Shown: in pieces, positions 50,597 to 59,877 of the stretch
How the letters are laid out: every line of letters begins with the position of its first letter
Position numbering within the stretch: the stretch's first letter is position 1
Assembly (NCBI RefSeq): GCF_002798405.1
Contig: NZ_PGGV01000016.1
Span: 124,001-188,000 of the forward strand
DNA length: 64,000 nucleotides
Direction of reading: 5' to 3'
From: Glycomyces xiaoerkulensis
Lineage (GTDB): Bacteria > Actinomycetota > Actinomycetes > Mycobacteriales > Micromonosporaceae
Notes under the pieces: model-generated
Told to the model about the DNA's origin: nothing
The model's input: only the letters and a program-made list of their open reading frames with translations
Databases searched by the model: none
Made by a program: the position numbers and the translations under genes

Positions 50597-50803
50597 GTGA
50601 ACGACTTCGAACTGCACTACCTGTACAGCTCCCGGTCGCGCGAACTGATCGCCGAAGCCGACCACCGGCGCATCGCCGCAGCATGCGGCGACCGGGCCGG
50701 AGGCCGACGCCGGACCGGAGCCGCCGCGCGTCTCGCGGCCTACCTGCGCCGCAGCGTAGGACGGAGGGCCCGCCGCGTGCGCCGGTTCCAGACGGCGAAA
50801 TAA
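50597..50803 (+). CDS. Small arginine-rich protein
   Basis: Product of 68 residues from GTG 50597, with AAGGA 6 nt upstream. N-terminal NDFELHYLYSSRSRELIAEA is helical and mixed-charge; the C-terminal half is very basic (AAYLRRSVGRRARRVRRF), so it probably binds nucleic acid or membranes. No family recognised. It lies 29 nt upstream of the large LuxR-type regulator and may be co-transcribed with it. Confidence 0.6.
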   Translation: MNDFELHYLYSSRSRELIAEADHRRIAAACGDRAGGRRRTGAAARLAAYLRRSVGRRARRVRRFQTAK

Positions 50804-50831
50804 AAACACCGGAACGTCATGAGGTCATGTC

Positions 50832-53798
50832 ATGATTATCGACATGCCGCGCCTCGGTTCCGATCTCCCGCTCTTCGCCCGCGACCGTGAACTGGCGACG
50901 CTGCGGGACGCGCTCGACCAGGCCCGCTCCGGCCGACCGGCGGCCGTCATCGTCTCCGGCGACGCCGGAGTGGGCAAATCCAGACTCCTCCACGAATTCG
51001 ACACCATCGCCGGCGACGGCGCCCTCACCGTCGCCGGCCACTGCCTCGACACCGCCGACTCCGCCCTCCCCTACCTGCCGTTCGCCGAAGCCGCCGGATC
51101 CCTCTCCCGCCTCCGGCCCGAGCTGGTCGCCGCCCATCCGGGCCTGCGCCCCCTCCTGCCCGGCCTGTCCGAACCCGCCGAAGGCGAACTCGGCCGCCTC
51201 GGCCTGTTCGAGGCCCTCCACACCGCCCTGGCCGACCTCGCCGCCGAGCAACCGGTCGTCCTGACCGTCGAAGACCTCCACTGGTCCGACCGCTCCAGCC
51301 GCGACCTGCTCGCCTTCCTCGCCTCCCGCCTGGTCGACCAGCGCCTGCTCATCGTCGGCACCTACCGCGCCGACGCCCTCCACCGCACCCACCCGCTGCG
51401 CCGGCTGCTCGCCGAGATGGTGCGGCTGCCCGCCGTCCAGCGCCTCCACGTCGACCCGTTCGACACCCAGCACGCCATCCACTTCGTCCGCGAGCTCAAC
51501 AGCGGCCTCGACGAGGAGACCGTCGCCAAGATCGCCGCCGCCTCCGAAGGCAACGCCTTCCTCGCCGAGGAACTCGCCGCCGCCGAGACCCACACCGTCA
51601 CCTTCGAACTCGCCGAGGTCCTCCTCGCCCGCACCGAGCGCCTGCCCGAGACCGCCCAACAGGTCGTGCGCCTGGCCTCGGCCATGGGCCGCCAGTTCAC
51701 CTACCAGCGGCTCAACGCCGCGGTCTGGTCGTTGCTCGACGAGACCGGCATCAAATCCGAACGCGAACTCGACCAGGCGCTGCGCGCGGCCATCTCCCAC
51801 GGCATCATCGTCCAGAAGAGCAACGGCACCTACGCGTTCCGGCACGCCCTGCTCCGCGAGGCCGTCTACACCGACCTCCTGCCGGGCGAACGCAGCCGCT
51901 ACCACCACCGCATCGCCGAATCCCTGGCCGACGACACCCGCAAGGGCGCCGCCGCCGAACTCGCACACCACGCACACGAGTCCGGCGACCTGCCCACCGC
52001 ACTGTCGGCATCGGTGCAGGCCACCCGGGAGGCCGTCGAACTGGCCGCCCCGGCCGAAGCGCTGCTGCACCTGGAGCGGGCGCTGCGCCTGTTCGACCGC
52101 GTCCCCGCCGAGCGGCGGCCCGACGGCGTCAGCGAACTTCGCCTGACCCTGATCGCCGCCGGACAGGCCGAAGCCTGCGGCGAGATCAAGCGGGCGCTGG
52201 CGTACTCCAGCGAGGCGGTCGCCCTCGCCGATCGGGACGAGACCCCGGTCCAGGCCGCCGCCTGCCGCCGCAAGTACGCCAAGCACCTGCTGGCCGTCGA
52301 GGGCAACGAGGAAGAAGCCCACCGGATCTGCGGCGAAGCATGGGACCTCGTCAAGGACGACGAGCCGCACCCCACCATGGCCTGGGTGCAGGCGGTCATG
52401 GCCCGCGCCTGCAACAGCCTGGGCGACCACGAGTGCGCCACCGGGTGGGCCGAGCGCACCATCGCCACCGCCGACGCGATCGACGGCACCGGACCCCACA
52501 TCGCCGCCAAGGCCGACGCGATGATCACCGCCGCCTCGGCCGACTTCCGCACCGGCGGCGACATCGACCGGTCCGTCCAGCGCTGCCGACAGGCCCTGGA
52601 ACTGGCCGGCGGTGGCGACTGGAAAGAGGTCGAACTGCGCGCCCACTTCGTTCCCGGCATCTTCTTCGTCGAACACGCCCGCATCGCCGAGTGCCTCGAA
52701 TACTTCGAGCGCGGCCTGGCCCGCGCCCGCGAGACCGGACAGCACTGGAGCTCGTTCGGACTGGAAACCGCGGTGCGGCTGGTGGTGTGCAACTTCATCC
52801 TCGGCCGCTGGGACGAGGCCGACGCGGCCGGCGCGATCGCCTCCAGCGTCCTCCCCGGCGTCGTGGTCACCCGCCTCGCGGCGGCGGCGCTGCTGGTCGA
52901 CGTCGCCCGCGGCCGCTTCGACGTCGCCGACCGGCGCCTGGCCTACCTCTCCGACCGCTGGCAGATCGACGGCCAGGTCCTGTGCCTGGCGGGCCTGTGC
53001 GGGACCGAACTGGAACGCTGGCGCGGCCGGCCCGAGCGCGGGGTCGAGATCGCCGAGCGCACCGCCGACCGGCTCCAGAACATGAGCGGCTACCACCTCG
53101 CCGGCGTGTCGGTGACCGTGGTCGGGATCGGCGCCGCCGCCGACCTGGCGCACCGCCGCCGCCGCGACGGCGACACCGACGGCGCCGAGCACGCGGTGCG
53201 CTCCGGCGAGCGCCTGGCCGACCGCGGCCGGTACTTCCTCTCCCACGGCCGCCCGCTGTCGGGCACGATCGGCCCCGAAGGCCGGGCCTGGGCCGCGCAA
53301 CTGGAGGCCGAGGCCGACCGCCTCGACGGCGGAGGCGACCCCGACCTCTGGTGCCGGGTGCACGAGGCGTTCGCCTACGCCGAGGCCGGCGAAGGCGAAC
53401 CGTACCGGCAGGCCTACGCCCAGTGGCGCCTGTCCGAGTCGCTCCTGGCACGAGGCACCCCCGACGACCGGGCCGAGGCCGCCGCGAACCTGGCCGAAGC
53501 GAAGCGGACCGCCGCCGGACTCGGCGCGACACCACTGCTCGGCGAGCTGACCGCGCTCTCCGAACGGGCCCGCCTCGACCTCCCGGGCAATGACTCCGGC
53601 CCGCTGACCCCGCGCGAGCTGAGCGTGCTGCGCCTGGTGGCGAAGGGCCTGACCAACCGGCGCATCGGCACCGAGCTCTACATCTCCGAGAAGACCGTCA
53701 GCGTCCACCTGTCGCGGGCCATGGCCAAACTCGAAGTCTCCAACCGCACCGAAGCGGTCAACGCCGCCCACCTGCGCGGATACCTCACCGAAGCCTGA
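50832..53798 (+). CDS. Large ATP-binding LuxR regulator (LAL-type)
   Basis: Product of 988 residues. N-terminal AAA/NACHT-like ATPase domain with Walker A GDAGVGKSR (43-51) and Walker B VVLTVEDLHW (about 135-144), a central helical TPR-like region (about 370-880), and a C-terminal LuxR helix-turn-helix (LTPRELSVLRLVAKGLTNRR ... EKTVSVHLSRAMAKLEVSNR). LAL proteins are usually activators of metabolite or secondary-metabolism genes. The effector is unknown. It directly precedes a multicopper oxidase gene with a 112-nt gap, so that gene is a candidate target. ATG 50832 preferred; a second ATG is at 50844. Confidence 0.92.
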   Translation: MIIDMPRLGSDLPLFARDRELATLRDALDQARSGRPAAVIVSGDAGVGKSRLLHEFDTIAGDGALTVAGHCLDTADSALPYLPFAEAAGSLSRLRPELVAAHPGLRPLLPGLSEPAEGELGRLGLFEALHTALADLAAEQPVVLTVEDLHWSDRSSRDLLAFLASRLVDQRLLIVGTYRADALHRTHPLRRLLAEMVRLPAVQRLHVDPFDTQHAIHFVRELNSGLDEETVAKIAAASEGNAFLAEELAAAETHTVTFELAEVLLARTERLPETAQQVVRLASAMGRQFTYQRLNAAVWSLLDETGIKSERELDQALRAAISHGIIVQKSNGTYAFRHALLREAVYTDLLPGERSRYHHRIAESLADDTRKGAAAELAHHAHESGDLPTALSASVQATREAVELAAPAEALLHLERALRLFDRVPAERRPDGVSELRLTLIAAGQAEACGEIKRALAYSSEAVALADRDETPVQAAACRRKYAKHLLAVEGNEEEAHRICGEAWDLVKDDEPHPTMAWVQAVMARACNSLGDHECATGWAERTIATADAIDGTGPHIAAKADAMITAASADFRTGGDIDRSVQRCRQALELAGGGDWKEVELRAHFVPGIFFVEHARIAECLEYFERGLARARETGQHWSSFGLETAVRLVVCNFILGRWDEADAAGAIASSVLPGVVVTRLAAAALLVDVARGRFDVADRRLAYLSDRWQIDGQVLCLAGLCGTELERWRGRPERGVEIAERTADRLQNMSGYHLAGVSVTVVGIGAAADLAHRRRRDGDTDGAEHAVRSGERLADRGRYFLSHGRPLSGTIGPEGRAWAAQLEAEADRLDGGGDPDLWCRVHEAFAYAEAGEGEPYRQAYAQWRLSESLLARGTPDDRAEAAANLAEAKRTAAGLGATPLLGELTALSERARLDLPGNDSGPLTPRELSVLRLVAKGLTNRRIGTELYISEKTVSVHLSRAMAKLEVSNRTEAVNAAHLRGYLTEA

Positions 53799-53910
53799 GA
53801 CGGCGCAACCGCGGGTGCATTGGCCGCCCGCTCCTCATCCCCCGGTGGTACACGGATTGACCTCCGTCGCCCGATGCCGACGCCGCCTCCCGGCCAGCAG
53901 CATTGCCACC

Positions 53911-55443
53911 ATGAAACGGCGCAAGGCATTGAAGTGGACCCTCATCGGCGTCGGCGGGGGCGTCGGGGCCCTCGCGCTCGGCGGCGGGGGCACCGTCGCG
54001 TACCTGTACGGCACCGCCAAGCTCGACACGGTCGGCGAGGTCGACTTCGACACCGCACTGGCGGTCCCGCCGCTGGCCGAATCGGAGCTCGACGCCTCGG
54101 GCGCGCGCGTTTTCGATCTGGACATCCGGACGGGGCAGAGGCGGTTCCGCAACGGCCGCGCCACCGAGACCTGGGGAATCAACCAGGACTTCCTGGGCCC
54201 GACGATCAGGGCCCGGCGCGGCGAGGAGGTCGCGTTCACCATCGGCAACGGCCTGGAGGAGAACACCTCGCTCCACTGGCACGGCATGCACCTGCCGGCG
54301 GTCATGGACGGCGGGCCGCACCAGTGGATCGCGCCCGGCGAACTGTGGGCGCCCCAGTGGACGATCGACCAGCCGGCGGCTTCGCTGTGGTACCACCCGC
54401 ACCCGCACGGGCGGACCGGCCGCCACGTCTACCGGGGCCTGGCGGGCATGTTCATCATCGACGACGAGGTGTCGGAGTCGCTGAACCTGCCGAGCACCTA
54501 CGGGGTCGACGACGTGCCGTTCATCGTGCAGGACCGCAAGTTCGACGGCGGCAACCAGTTCGACGAGCGCTCCTCGTTCATGAGCACGCAGGGCGTGCTG
54601 GGCGACCGGATCCTGGTCAACGGCACGCTCGGCCCCTACTTCGAGGTGTCCACGCGGCTGGTGCGGCTGCGGCTGCTCAACGGCTCGAACTCGCGGCTGT
54701 ACAACTTCGGGTTCTCCGACGACCGGCCCTTCTCGCTGATCGCGACCGACGGCGGGCTGCTGCCCGAGGCCTGGGAGACCGACCGGCTGCAGTTGTCACC
54801 GGGCGAGCGGGCCGAGATCGTGGCGGCGTTCGAGCCCGGAGAGACGGTCGACCTGCGTTCGTACCCGGCCGAATTCGGCTACACCGGCCCGTTCGGGCGC
54901 CTCAACGGCGGCGACGACCGGCTGGACGTCTGCCGGTTCCACGTCGCCGACGCGCCCGCCGACGAGACCGAGATCCCGGCGGCGATGGGGACCGCCCCGG
55001 ACGTCGGCGGCGACCCGGTCGCTCGGGAGCGGTCCTTCCGCCTGGCGGGGTTCAACTCGATCAACGGTGAGCAGATGGACATGGAGCGCATCGACTTCGG
55101 CGCCCGGGTGGGCACCACCGAGGTGTGGGAGGTGCAGAACAACGACGGCTACCTGCACAACTTCCACGTCCACGACGTGCAGTTCCAGGTGCTCACCGTC
55201 GACGGCGACGAGCCGCCGCCGTTCCTGCGCGGCTGGAAGGACACCGTGCAGCTCGAGCCGCAGCGCCGGTACCGCCTGGCGATGCGGTTCACCGACTACT
55301 CGGATCCGAACCTGCCGTACATGTACCACTGCCACATCCTGATGCACGAGGACGCGGGCATGATGGGCCAGTTCGTGGTGCTCGGCGAAGGCGAGGAGAT
55401 CGGCACCGTCCCCGAGGGCGGCGCCGCCCACGACCACACCTGA
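53911..55443 (+). CDS. Multicopper oxidase
   Basis: Product of 510 residues. The N-terminus (MKRRKALKWTLIGVGGGVG) looks like a Tat-type signal or signal anchor. Copper ligand motifs of all sites are present: HWHGMHLP, WYHPHPHGRTGRH, HNFHVHDVQF and HCHILMHEDAGMMGQF with a methionine axial ligand on type 1 copper. It oxidises metals or phenolics outside the cell, in the CueO/CotA style. Position downstream of the LAL regulator suggests that regulator may control it. Confidence 0.93.
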   Translation: MKRRKALKWTLIGVGGGVGALALGGGGTVAYLYGTAKLDTVGEVDFDTALAVPPLAESELDASGARVFDLDIRTGQRRFRNGRATETWGINQDFLGPTIRARRGEEVAFTIGNGLEENTSLHWHGMHLPAVMDGGPHQWIAPGELWAPQWTIDQPAASLWYHPHPHGRTGRHVYRGLAGMFIIDDEVSESLNLPSTYGVDDVPFIVQDRKFDGGNQFDERSSFMSTQGVLGDRILVNGTLGPYFEVSTRLVRLRLLNGSNSRLYNFGFSDDRPFSLIATDGGLLPEAWETDRLQLSPGERAEIVAAFEPGETVDLRSYPAEFGYTGPFGRLNGGDDRLDVCRFHVADAPADETEIPAAMGTAPDVGGDPVARERSFRLAGFNSINGEQMDMERIDFGARVGTTEVWEVQNNDGYLHNFHVHDVQFQVLTVDGDEPPPFLRGWKDTVQLEPQRRYRLAMRFTDYSDPNLPYMYHCHILMHEDAGMMGQFVVLGEGEEIGTVPEGGAAHDHT

Positions 55444-55452
55444 GTCGACCGG

Positions 55453-55471
55453 TCCGGCCGCTGCGGCCGGA
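55453..55471. terminator. Bidirectional terminator hairpin
   Basis: TCCGGCCGC (55453-55461) pairs with GCGGCCGGA (55463-55471) around one base, between the convergent multicopper oxidase and larC genes. Confidence 0.7.
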
Positions 55472-55474
55472 GGC

Positions 55475-56647
55475 TCAACCGTACTGCTCGGCCGCCATCG
55501 CGGTCGCCTGGGCGATGACGACCTTCACCGGACGGCCCAGCGCCGCGGCCGCGGCCACCGCGTCCTCGTACTCCACCGAGGCGTTGACCACCTCACCGCC
55601 CTCGGCGGCGATCTTCACCCCGATCCGGTGCCCGCCGACCCGCACCGCGGTGTACCGGCGCTCCAGCGCGTACTTCTCGATCTCGTACGAACGCATTCCG
55701 ATCGTGGTCGTATGGCGCACCAGCGCCGACCGCACCGCCTCGACCGCCTCGGCCCGGCACAGCACGTGCACCGTGTGCGCCGGCCGGCCCTTCTTCATCA
55801 GGATCGGCGTCAGCCACGCGTCCGAGGCGCCGGCCTCCAGCAGCGCCGCCAGCGCGCCCGGCCACAGCCGCGGATCGAAGTCATCCACATTGGTCTCGAT
55901 CACCACCGGTTTCGGGGCGGCGGCACCGACCTCCCGGCCGACCACAATGCGCAGCAGGTTCGCCCGCTCGGTCGGGTCCTTCCCGCCGGCGCCCACGCCG
56001 ATCCGCTCGACCACCATCTCCGGCATCGGGCCCCAGCCGCCCGCGCTCGATGCGATCAGCGCCGCGCCGGTCGGCGTGCACGACTCGTACGGCACCGCCC
56101 CCACCACCGGCGCTCCCGCCTCCGACAGGATCCGCAGCACCGCCGGGGCCGGCAGCGGGATCGCACCGTGCGAACCGCGCGTCGTCCCCGACCCGACCGT
56201 CACCGTCGAGGCGGTGACCCGGTCCGCCCCCAGCGCCTCCAGCCCCGCGGCCGCACCCACGATGTCGGCGATCGAGTCGAGCGCACCCACCTCGTGGAAA
56301 TGCACCCGCTCGACCTCGATCCCATGCGCGGCCGCCTCGGCCGCAGCCAGGTGCCCGAATGCCTCCAGCGCCCGCGCCTTGACCCCGTCGCCCAGGCCCG
56401 CATCCTCGATCAGGCCCCGGACGGCCTGCCAGTGGCGGTCGAACGCCGCCTCAGGAGCCTCGACGTCGACCTTCACCCCCGCCAGGCCGTGCCGCTCGAC
56501 CGACCGCGCGGTCAACCGGACCGGCTCGACACCCAGAGCGTCGACCGCCTCCTGCATCACCGCCAGGTCCACACCCGCGCCGACCAGCGCCCCCAGGAAC
56601 ATGTCGCCGCTCGCGCCCGCCGAGCAGTCCAACCACGCCTCGGTCAC
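55475..56647 (-). CDS. larC: Nickel insertion protein LarC
   Basis: Product of 390 residues. [20 protein letters not shown] opens it, [20 protein letters not shown] is the metal-rich core and [14 protein letters not shown] follows. This is a single continuous frame, unlike lactobacilli, where larC needs a frameshift. LarC loads nickel into the pincer cofactor of lactate racemase and related enzymes. GTG 56645-56647 overlaps the larB stop by 4 nt. Confidence 0.92.
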   Translation of the reverse strand: MTEAWLDCSAGASGDMFLGALVGAGVDLAVMQEAVDALGVEPVRLTARSVERHGLAGVKVDVEAPEAAFDRHWQAVRGLIEDAGLGDGVKARALEAFGHLAAAEAAAHGIEVERVHFHEVGALDSIADIVGAAAGLEALGADRVTASTVTVGSGTTRGSHGAIPLPAPAVLRILSEAGAPVVGAVPYESCTPTGAALIASSAGGWGPMPEMVVERIGVGAGGKDPTERANLLRIVVGREVGAAAPKPVVIETNVDDFDPRLWPGALAALLEAGASDAWLTPILMKKGRPAHTVHVLCRAEAVEAVRSALVRHTTTIGMRSYEIEKYALERRYTAVRVGGHRIGVKIAAEGGEVVNASVEYEDAVAAAAALGRPVKVVIAQATAMAAEQYG

Positions 56648-57330
56648 CGGTCCGCCTTCACATTCAAGATCCGCGAAGCGGCCACCGCCGCGCCGAAACC
56701 GTTGTCGATGTTCACCACCGTCACCCCCGGCGAACAGGAATTCAGCATCGTCAGCAGCGGAGCCAGACCGCCGAAGGCCGCCCCGTAGCCGACCGAGGTC
56801 GGCACCGCGATCACCGGCGCGCTCACCAGACCCGCCACCACGCTCGGCAGCGCCCCGTCCATCCCGGCCACGACGATCACGCACACCGCCTCCCGCAGCG
56901 CCGGGACCTGCTCCAGCAGCCGGTGCAGGCCCGCCACGCCGACATCGGCCAGCAGCACCGCGTCCAGCCCGTTCGCGCGCGCCACCAGCTCGGCCTCCTT
57001 GGCGACCGGCAGATCCGACGTACCCGCGCACACCACCGCCACCGGCCCGGTCTCCGGCTCGCCGAACGCCCCGACCGCCGCCGTCCCGGCCTCGCACGAC
57101 GCCTCCGCACCGAACGCCTCCGCCACCGCCGCCAGGCACGCCTCGTCGCACCTGGTCGCGACCGCCGGCCGCCCCGGATGCGCCGCGCGCAGCACCCGCA
57201 GCGCATCGACGACCTGCTGCGGCGACTTGCCCGCCGCGTACACCGCCTCGGCCGACCCGGTCCGGGCCGGCCGGTCCGTGTCGATCTTCGCCCAGCCGAG
57301 GTCGGCGAAGCCGTTACTGTTCGTCTGCAC
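56644..57330 (-). CDS. larB: Nickel-pincer cofactor carboxylase LarB
   Basis: Product of 228 residues from a GTG start. The C-terminal half is a PurE-like domain ([37 protein letters not shown]), preceded by the [18 protein letters not shown] segment typical of LarB. It carboxylates and hydrolyses nicotinic acid adenine dinucleotide in the first step of pincer cofactor synthesis. larE (sulfur insertion) and larA are not in the window. The gene is divergent from the glycerophosphodiesterase gene across 39 nt. Confidence 0.92.
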   Translation of the reverse strand: MQTNSNGFADLGWAKIDTDRPARTGSAEAVYAAGKSPQQVVDALRVLRAAHPGRPAVATRCDEACLAAVAEAFGAEASCEAGTAAVGAFGEPETGPVAVVCAGTSDLPVAKEAELVARANGLDAVLLADVGVAGLHRLLEQVPALREAVCVIVVAGMDGALPSVVAGLVSAPVIAVPTSVGYGAAFGGLAPLLTMLNSCSPGVTVVNIDNGFGAAVAASRILNVKADR

Positions 57331-57369
57331 GCCTCGATACTGTCACCCGCCTCCGGCTATCGTCGTGGT

Positions 57370-58110
57370 GTGTCCCAACCGCTGATCGCCGCCCACCGGG
57401 GCGCGAGCGAATTCCTTCCCGAGCACTCGCTCGCCGCCTACCGGCAGGCGATCGTCGAAGGCGCCGACGGGTTCGAGTTCGATCTCCGGCTCACCGCCGA
57501 CGGCCACCTGGTCCTCCACCATGACCGCACCGTCAAACGCACCTCCGACGGCCGGGGCGCGATCGCCGACATGACCCTCGCCCAGCTCCGCGAACTCAAC
57601 TTCGCCGCCCGCCACCCCGACTGCCGCTCCGACCCCGAGGCCGCCCGCATCCCCACCATCGAGGACGTCCTCGGACTGGTCGCCGACTCCGGCAGGGACA
57701 TCCGGCTCTACATCGAGGCCAAGCACCCCTCCAAGTTCGGGCCGCGCCTGGAGATGCGGCTGTGGGAGACCCTGCGGCGCTGGCCCGGCCTCCAGGCCAC
57801 GGTCATGTCGTTCTCGCGTGCGGCGCTGAAGACCTGGCGCCGGTTGGACAACACCACCCCGCTGGTGTGGATCTTCGAGTACCCGTTCCGCCGCCCTCCC
57901 GAAGGGGTGCAAGCGCTGAGCTCGAAGGTCGACCACGTCGAATCGACGCCGACATTCTTCGAACGCGCCCACGAGCAGGGTTACGAGGCGTATGTTTGGA
58001 CGGTCAATGACGCCGAAACCGCCCAACGCCTCGCCGAGGCCGGCGCCGACGTCCTGTTCACCGACCGCCCCGCCGCGATCAGGAAGGCGCTGACGGATTC
58101 GCCCCGATGA
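57370..58110 (+). CDS. Glycerophosphodiester phosphodiesterase
   Basis: Product of 246 residues, TIM-barrel GDPD. AAHRGASEFLPEHSLAAY gives the catalytic His9 and Arg10 with the acidic residue, GADGFEFDLRLTADGHLVLHHD supplies the metal and second His, and VWTVND occurs near the end. It releases glycerol-3-phosphate from phospholipid head groups. No signal peptide, so it is cytosolic. Divergent from larB across a 39-nt gap. Confidence 0.93.
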   Translation: MSQPLIAAHRGASEFLPEHSLAAYRQAIVEGADGFEFDLRLTADGHLVLHHDRTVKRTSDGRGAIADMTLAQLRELNFAARHPDCRSDPEAARIPTIEDVLGLVADSGRDIRLYIEAKHPSKFGPRLEMRLWETLRRWPGLQATVMSFSRAALKTWRRLDNTTPLVWIFEYPFRRPPEGVQALSSKVDHVESTPTFFERAHEQGYEAYVWTVNDAETAQRLAEAGADVLFTDRPAAIRKALTDSPR

Positions 58111-58208
58111 CGCACTCGGCGTCCGACGTAATGCTGGCGACATCGGCGAGCAGCGGGTAGGTTGCTGTATAGCTGCCGACAGGCGCAACCAGGTGGGAGG
58201 GAGTCGCC

Positions 58209-58610
58209 ATGCCAGCCGCCAAACCGGCATCCGAGCGGCTGCGGGTCCCGCACCAGGCCAGCGCCCCCAACCTGGTCCGCCGCTGGCTCCGTTCAGCGCT
58301 CCCCGAACTCCCCGACGACAGCCGCGACGACCTGCTGGTATGCGCCACCGAACTGGTCTCCAACGCCGTCAGGCACGCCAAGCCCCTGCCCGGCGGCGAC
58401 GTCTGCGTCGGCGTCGCCATCCGCGCCACCGACGTCGAGGTCCGCGTCCTCGACGGCGGCTCGGCCACCCACCCGCACGTGCTCCCCATAGACCTGGACT
58501 CGGCGCACGGGCGCGGCATGCTCATCGTGTCCAAACTGTCCAGCCGCTGGGGCTCCCGGCCCCTCGGCGACGGCACACAGGAAGTGTGGGCACGAGTCCC
58601 CGTACGCTGA
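58209..58610 (+). CDS. Small HATPase_c protein (anti-sigma factor kinase-like)
   Basis: Product of 133 residues, only an HATPase_c domain. N-box CATELVSNAVRHAK and G-box VLDGGSATHP are present, with GRGMLIVSKLSSRWG near the end. Streptomyces-type small kinases of this form (RsbW/SpoIIAB-like) bind sigma or anti-anti-sigma proteins, or are regulators in stress and antibiotic pathways. No sigma or antagonist gene is adjacent. AAGCGGT-type context aside, a weak ribosome site (GGGAGGGAG) precedes the ATG. Confidence 0.88.
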   Translation: MPAAKPASERLRVPHQASAPNLVRRWLRSALPELPDDSRDDLLVCATELVSNAVRHAKPLPGGDVCVGVAIRATDVEVRVLDGGSATHPHVLPIDLDSAHGRGMLIVSKLSSRWGSRPLGDGTQEVWARVPVR

Positions 58611-58614
58611 ACGC

Positions 58615-59874
58615 GTGTCGAAAAGACCGCTCGCAATAGATCTGTCCCTCTATGCCCTGGCGGCGCTGGCCGCCGGCGCCACCGCGCTCTGGTCGACCCT
58701 CGAACCCCACCGGAACTGGGGCGCGATCGCCGTCGGCGGTTACGCTCCGGCCGCGTTCGCGCTCGCCATGCTGCTCGCCCAGGTGGGCGTCACCTGGTTC
58801 AAACGGGCGCTGGTGGCGGGCGCGACCGGGGTCGCGGTCGCGGCGATCCCGCTGCTGGCCCAGGCGATCGAACACGCCGACGGGGTGGCCGGCCGCGCCC
58901 AGGAGGAGGTCGTGGTCGTAGAGGACGCCGGGCGGCGGCTGCTGGAGACCGGCAGCCCCTATCTGCACGCCGACCAGATCGCCGCGCTGCCGGAGCCGCT
59001 GCTGGGCTACTACCCGTACCAGCCGGCGATGGCGCTGTTCGGGGTTCCGGACGCGGTCTTCGGGGACCACTGGTGGTCCGATGCCCGGATCTTCTTCATG
59101 CTGGCGGCCGCGGCCTGCCTCTACGGGGCGATGCGGCTGCTGCGGGGCGCCGCCGGGAAGGGCACACTGCTGCGGGCGTTCCAGGCGAGCGTGCTGCTCC
59201 CGGTGTGCGCCTTGACGTTCGCCACCGGAGGCGACGACATGCCGGTGGTCTGTTTGGCGGTGCTGGCGCTGGCGCTGTGCTCCCGCGAGCGGTGGTTCGG
59301 TGCGGGCCTCGCGGTGGGGGCCGCGGCGTCGCTGAAGCTGTTCGCCTGGCCGGTGGCGGTGGTGCTGGCCTTGCTCGTCCGGCGGCGCGGTCCCGAGTGC
59401 CTGCGGCGCCATCTGGGCGGTTTCGCCGTGCCGGTGGCGGTGTCGCTGCTGCCGGTGCTGCTGGTCGACTTCCGGGGCTTCGCCGACAACTCGGTCGCCT
59501 TCGGTCTGGGGCACGGCGTGGTGGAGTCTCCGGCGCGGTCGCCGCTGCCGGGCTTCCTGATCGCCGAGTACGTCCCGTTCGGGGACCTGATCGCCCCGGC
59601 GCTGCTGGGTGCGGCGGCGGTGCTGATCGCGGCGCTGCTGTGGCAGCGCCCGCCCGAGACCGCGGCGGGGGCCGCGCTGTGGTGCGCCGCGGGTCTGTCG
59701 GCGGCGTTCCTGCTGATGCCCGCGACCCGCTTCGGCTATTTGCTGTACCCGGCGATCCTCTTGGGATGGTGGTTGGCGCTGCGCGACGCCGCCGCCGCTG
59801 CGCCCGAACGGGCCGCGGCGCCGTCGGGCAGGCGGTCGGCCGGGCCGTCGCTGCTGGTGGAGTGGTGGCGTTGA
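58615..59874 (+). CDS. GT87-like polyprenol-linked glycosyltransferase (DUF2029)
   Basis: Product of 419 residues with about ten membrane helices, GTG start. The loop after the second helix has GSPYLHADQIAAL and YYPYQPAMAL, and later SLKLFAWPVAV, as in DUF2029 mannosyltransferases that use polyprenyl-phosphate mannose to build envelope glycolipids. A GTG with 4 nt between it and the HATPase stop suggests co-expression. Exact sugar and acceptor unknown. A charged cytosolic tail ends the protein. Confidence 0.8.
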   Translation: MSKRPLAIDLSLYALAALAAGATALWSTLEPHRNWGAIAVGGYAPAAFALAMLLAQVGVTWFKRALVAGATGVAVAAIPLLAQAIEHADGVAGRAQEEVVVVEDAGRRLLETGSPYLHADQIAALPEPLLGYYPYQPAMALFGVPDAVFGDHWWSDARIFFMLAAAACLYGAMRLLRGAAGKGTLLRAFQASVLLPVCALTFATGGDDMPVVCLAVLALALCSRERWFGAGLAVGAAASLKLFAWPVAVVLALLVRRRGPECLRRHLGGFAVPVAVSLLPVLLVDFRGFADNSVAFGLGHGVVESPARSPLPGFLIAEYVPFGDLIAPALLGAAAVLIAALLWQRPPETAAGAALWCAAGLSAAFLLMPATRFGYLLYPAILLGWWLALRDAAAAAPERAAAPSGRRSAGPSLLVEWWR

Positions 59875-59877
59875 GGC

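Noticed and set aside
50812-50836. Repeated TCATG units just before the LAL regulator gene as an operator
   Set aside because: The repeats are short, irregularly spaced and overlap the ribosome site; they could easily arise by chance.
50817-53771. A 984-residue minus-strand open frame opposite the LAL regulator
   Set aside because: It is the Gly/Val/Gln-rich shadow of a high-GC gene; the plus strand carries Walker and LuxR motifs.
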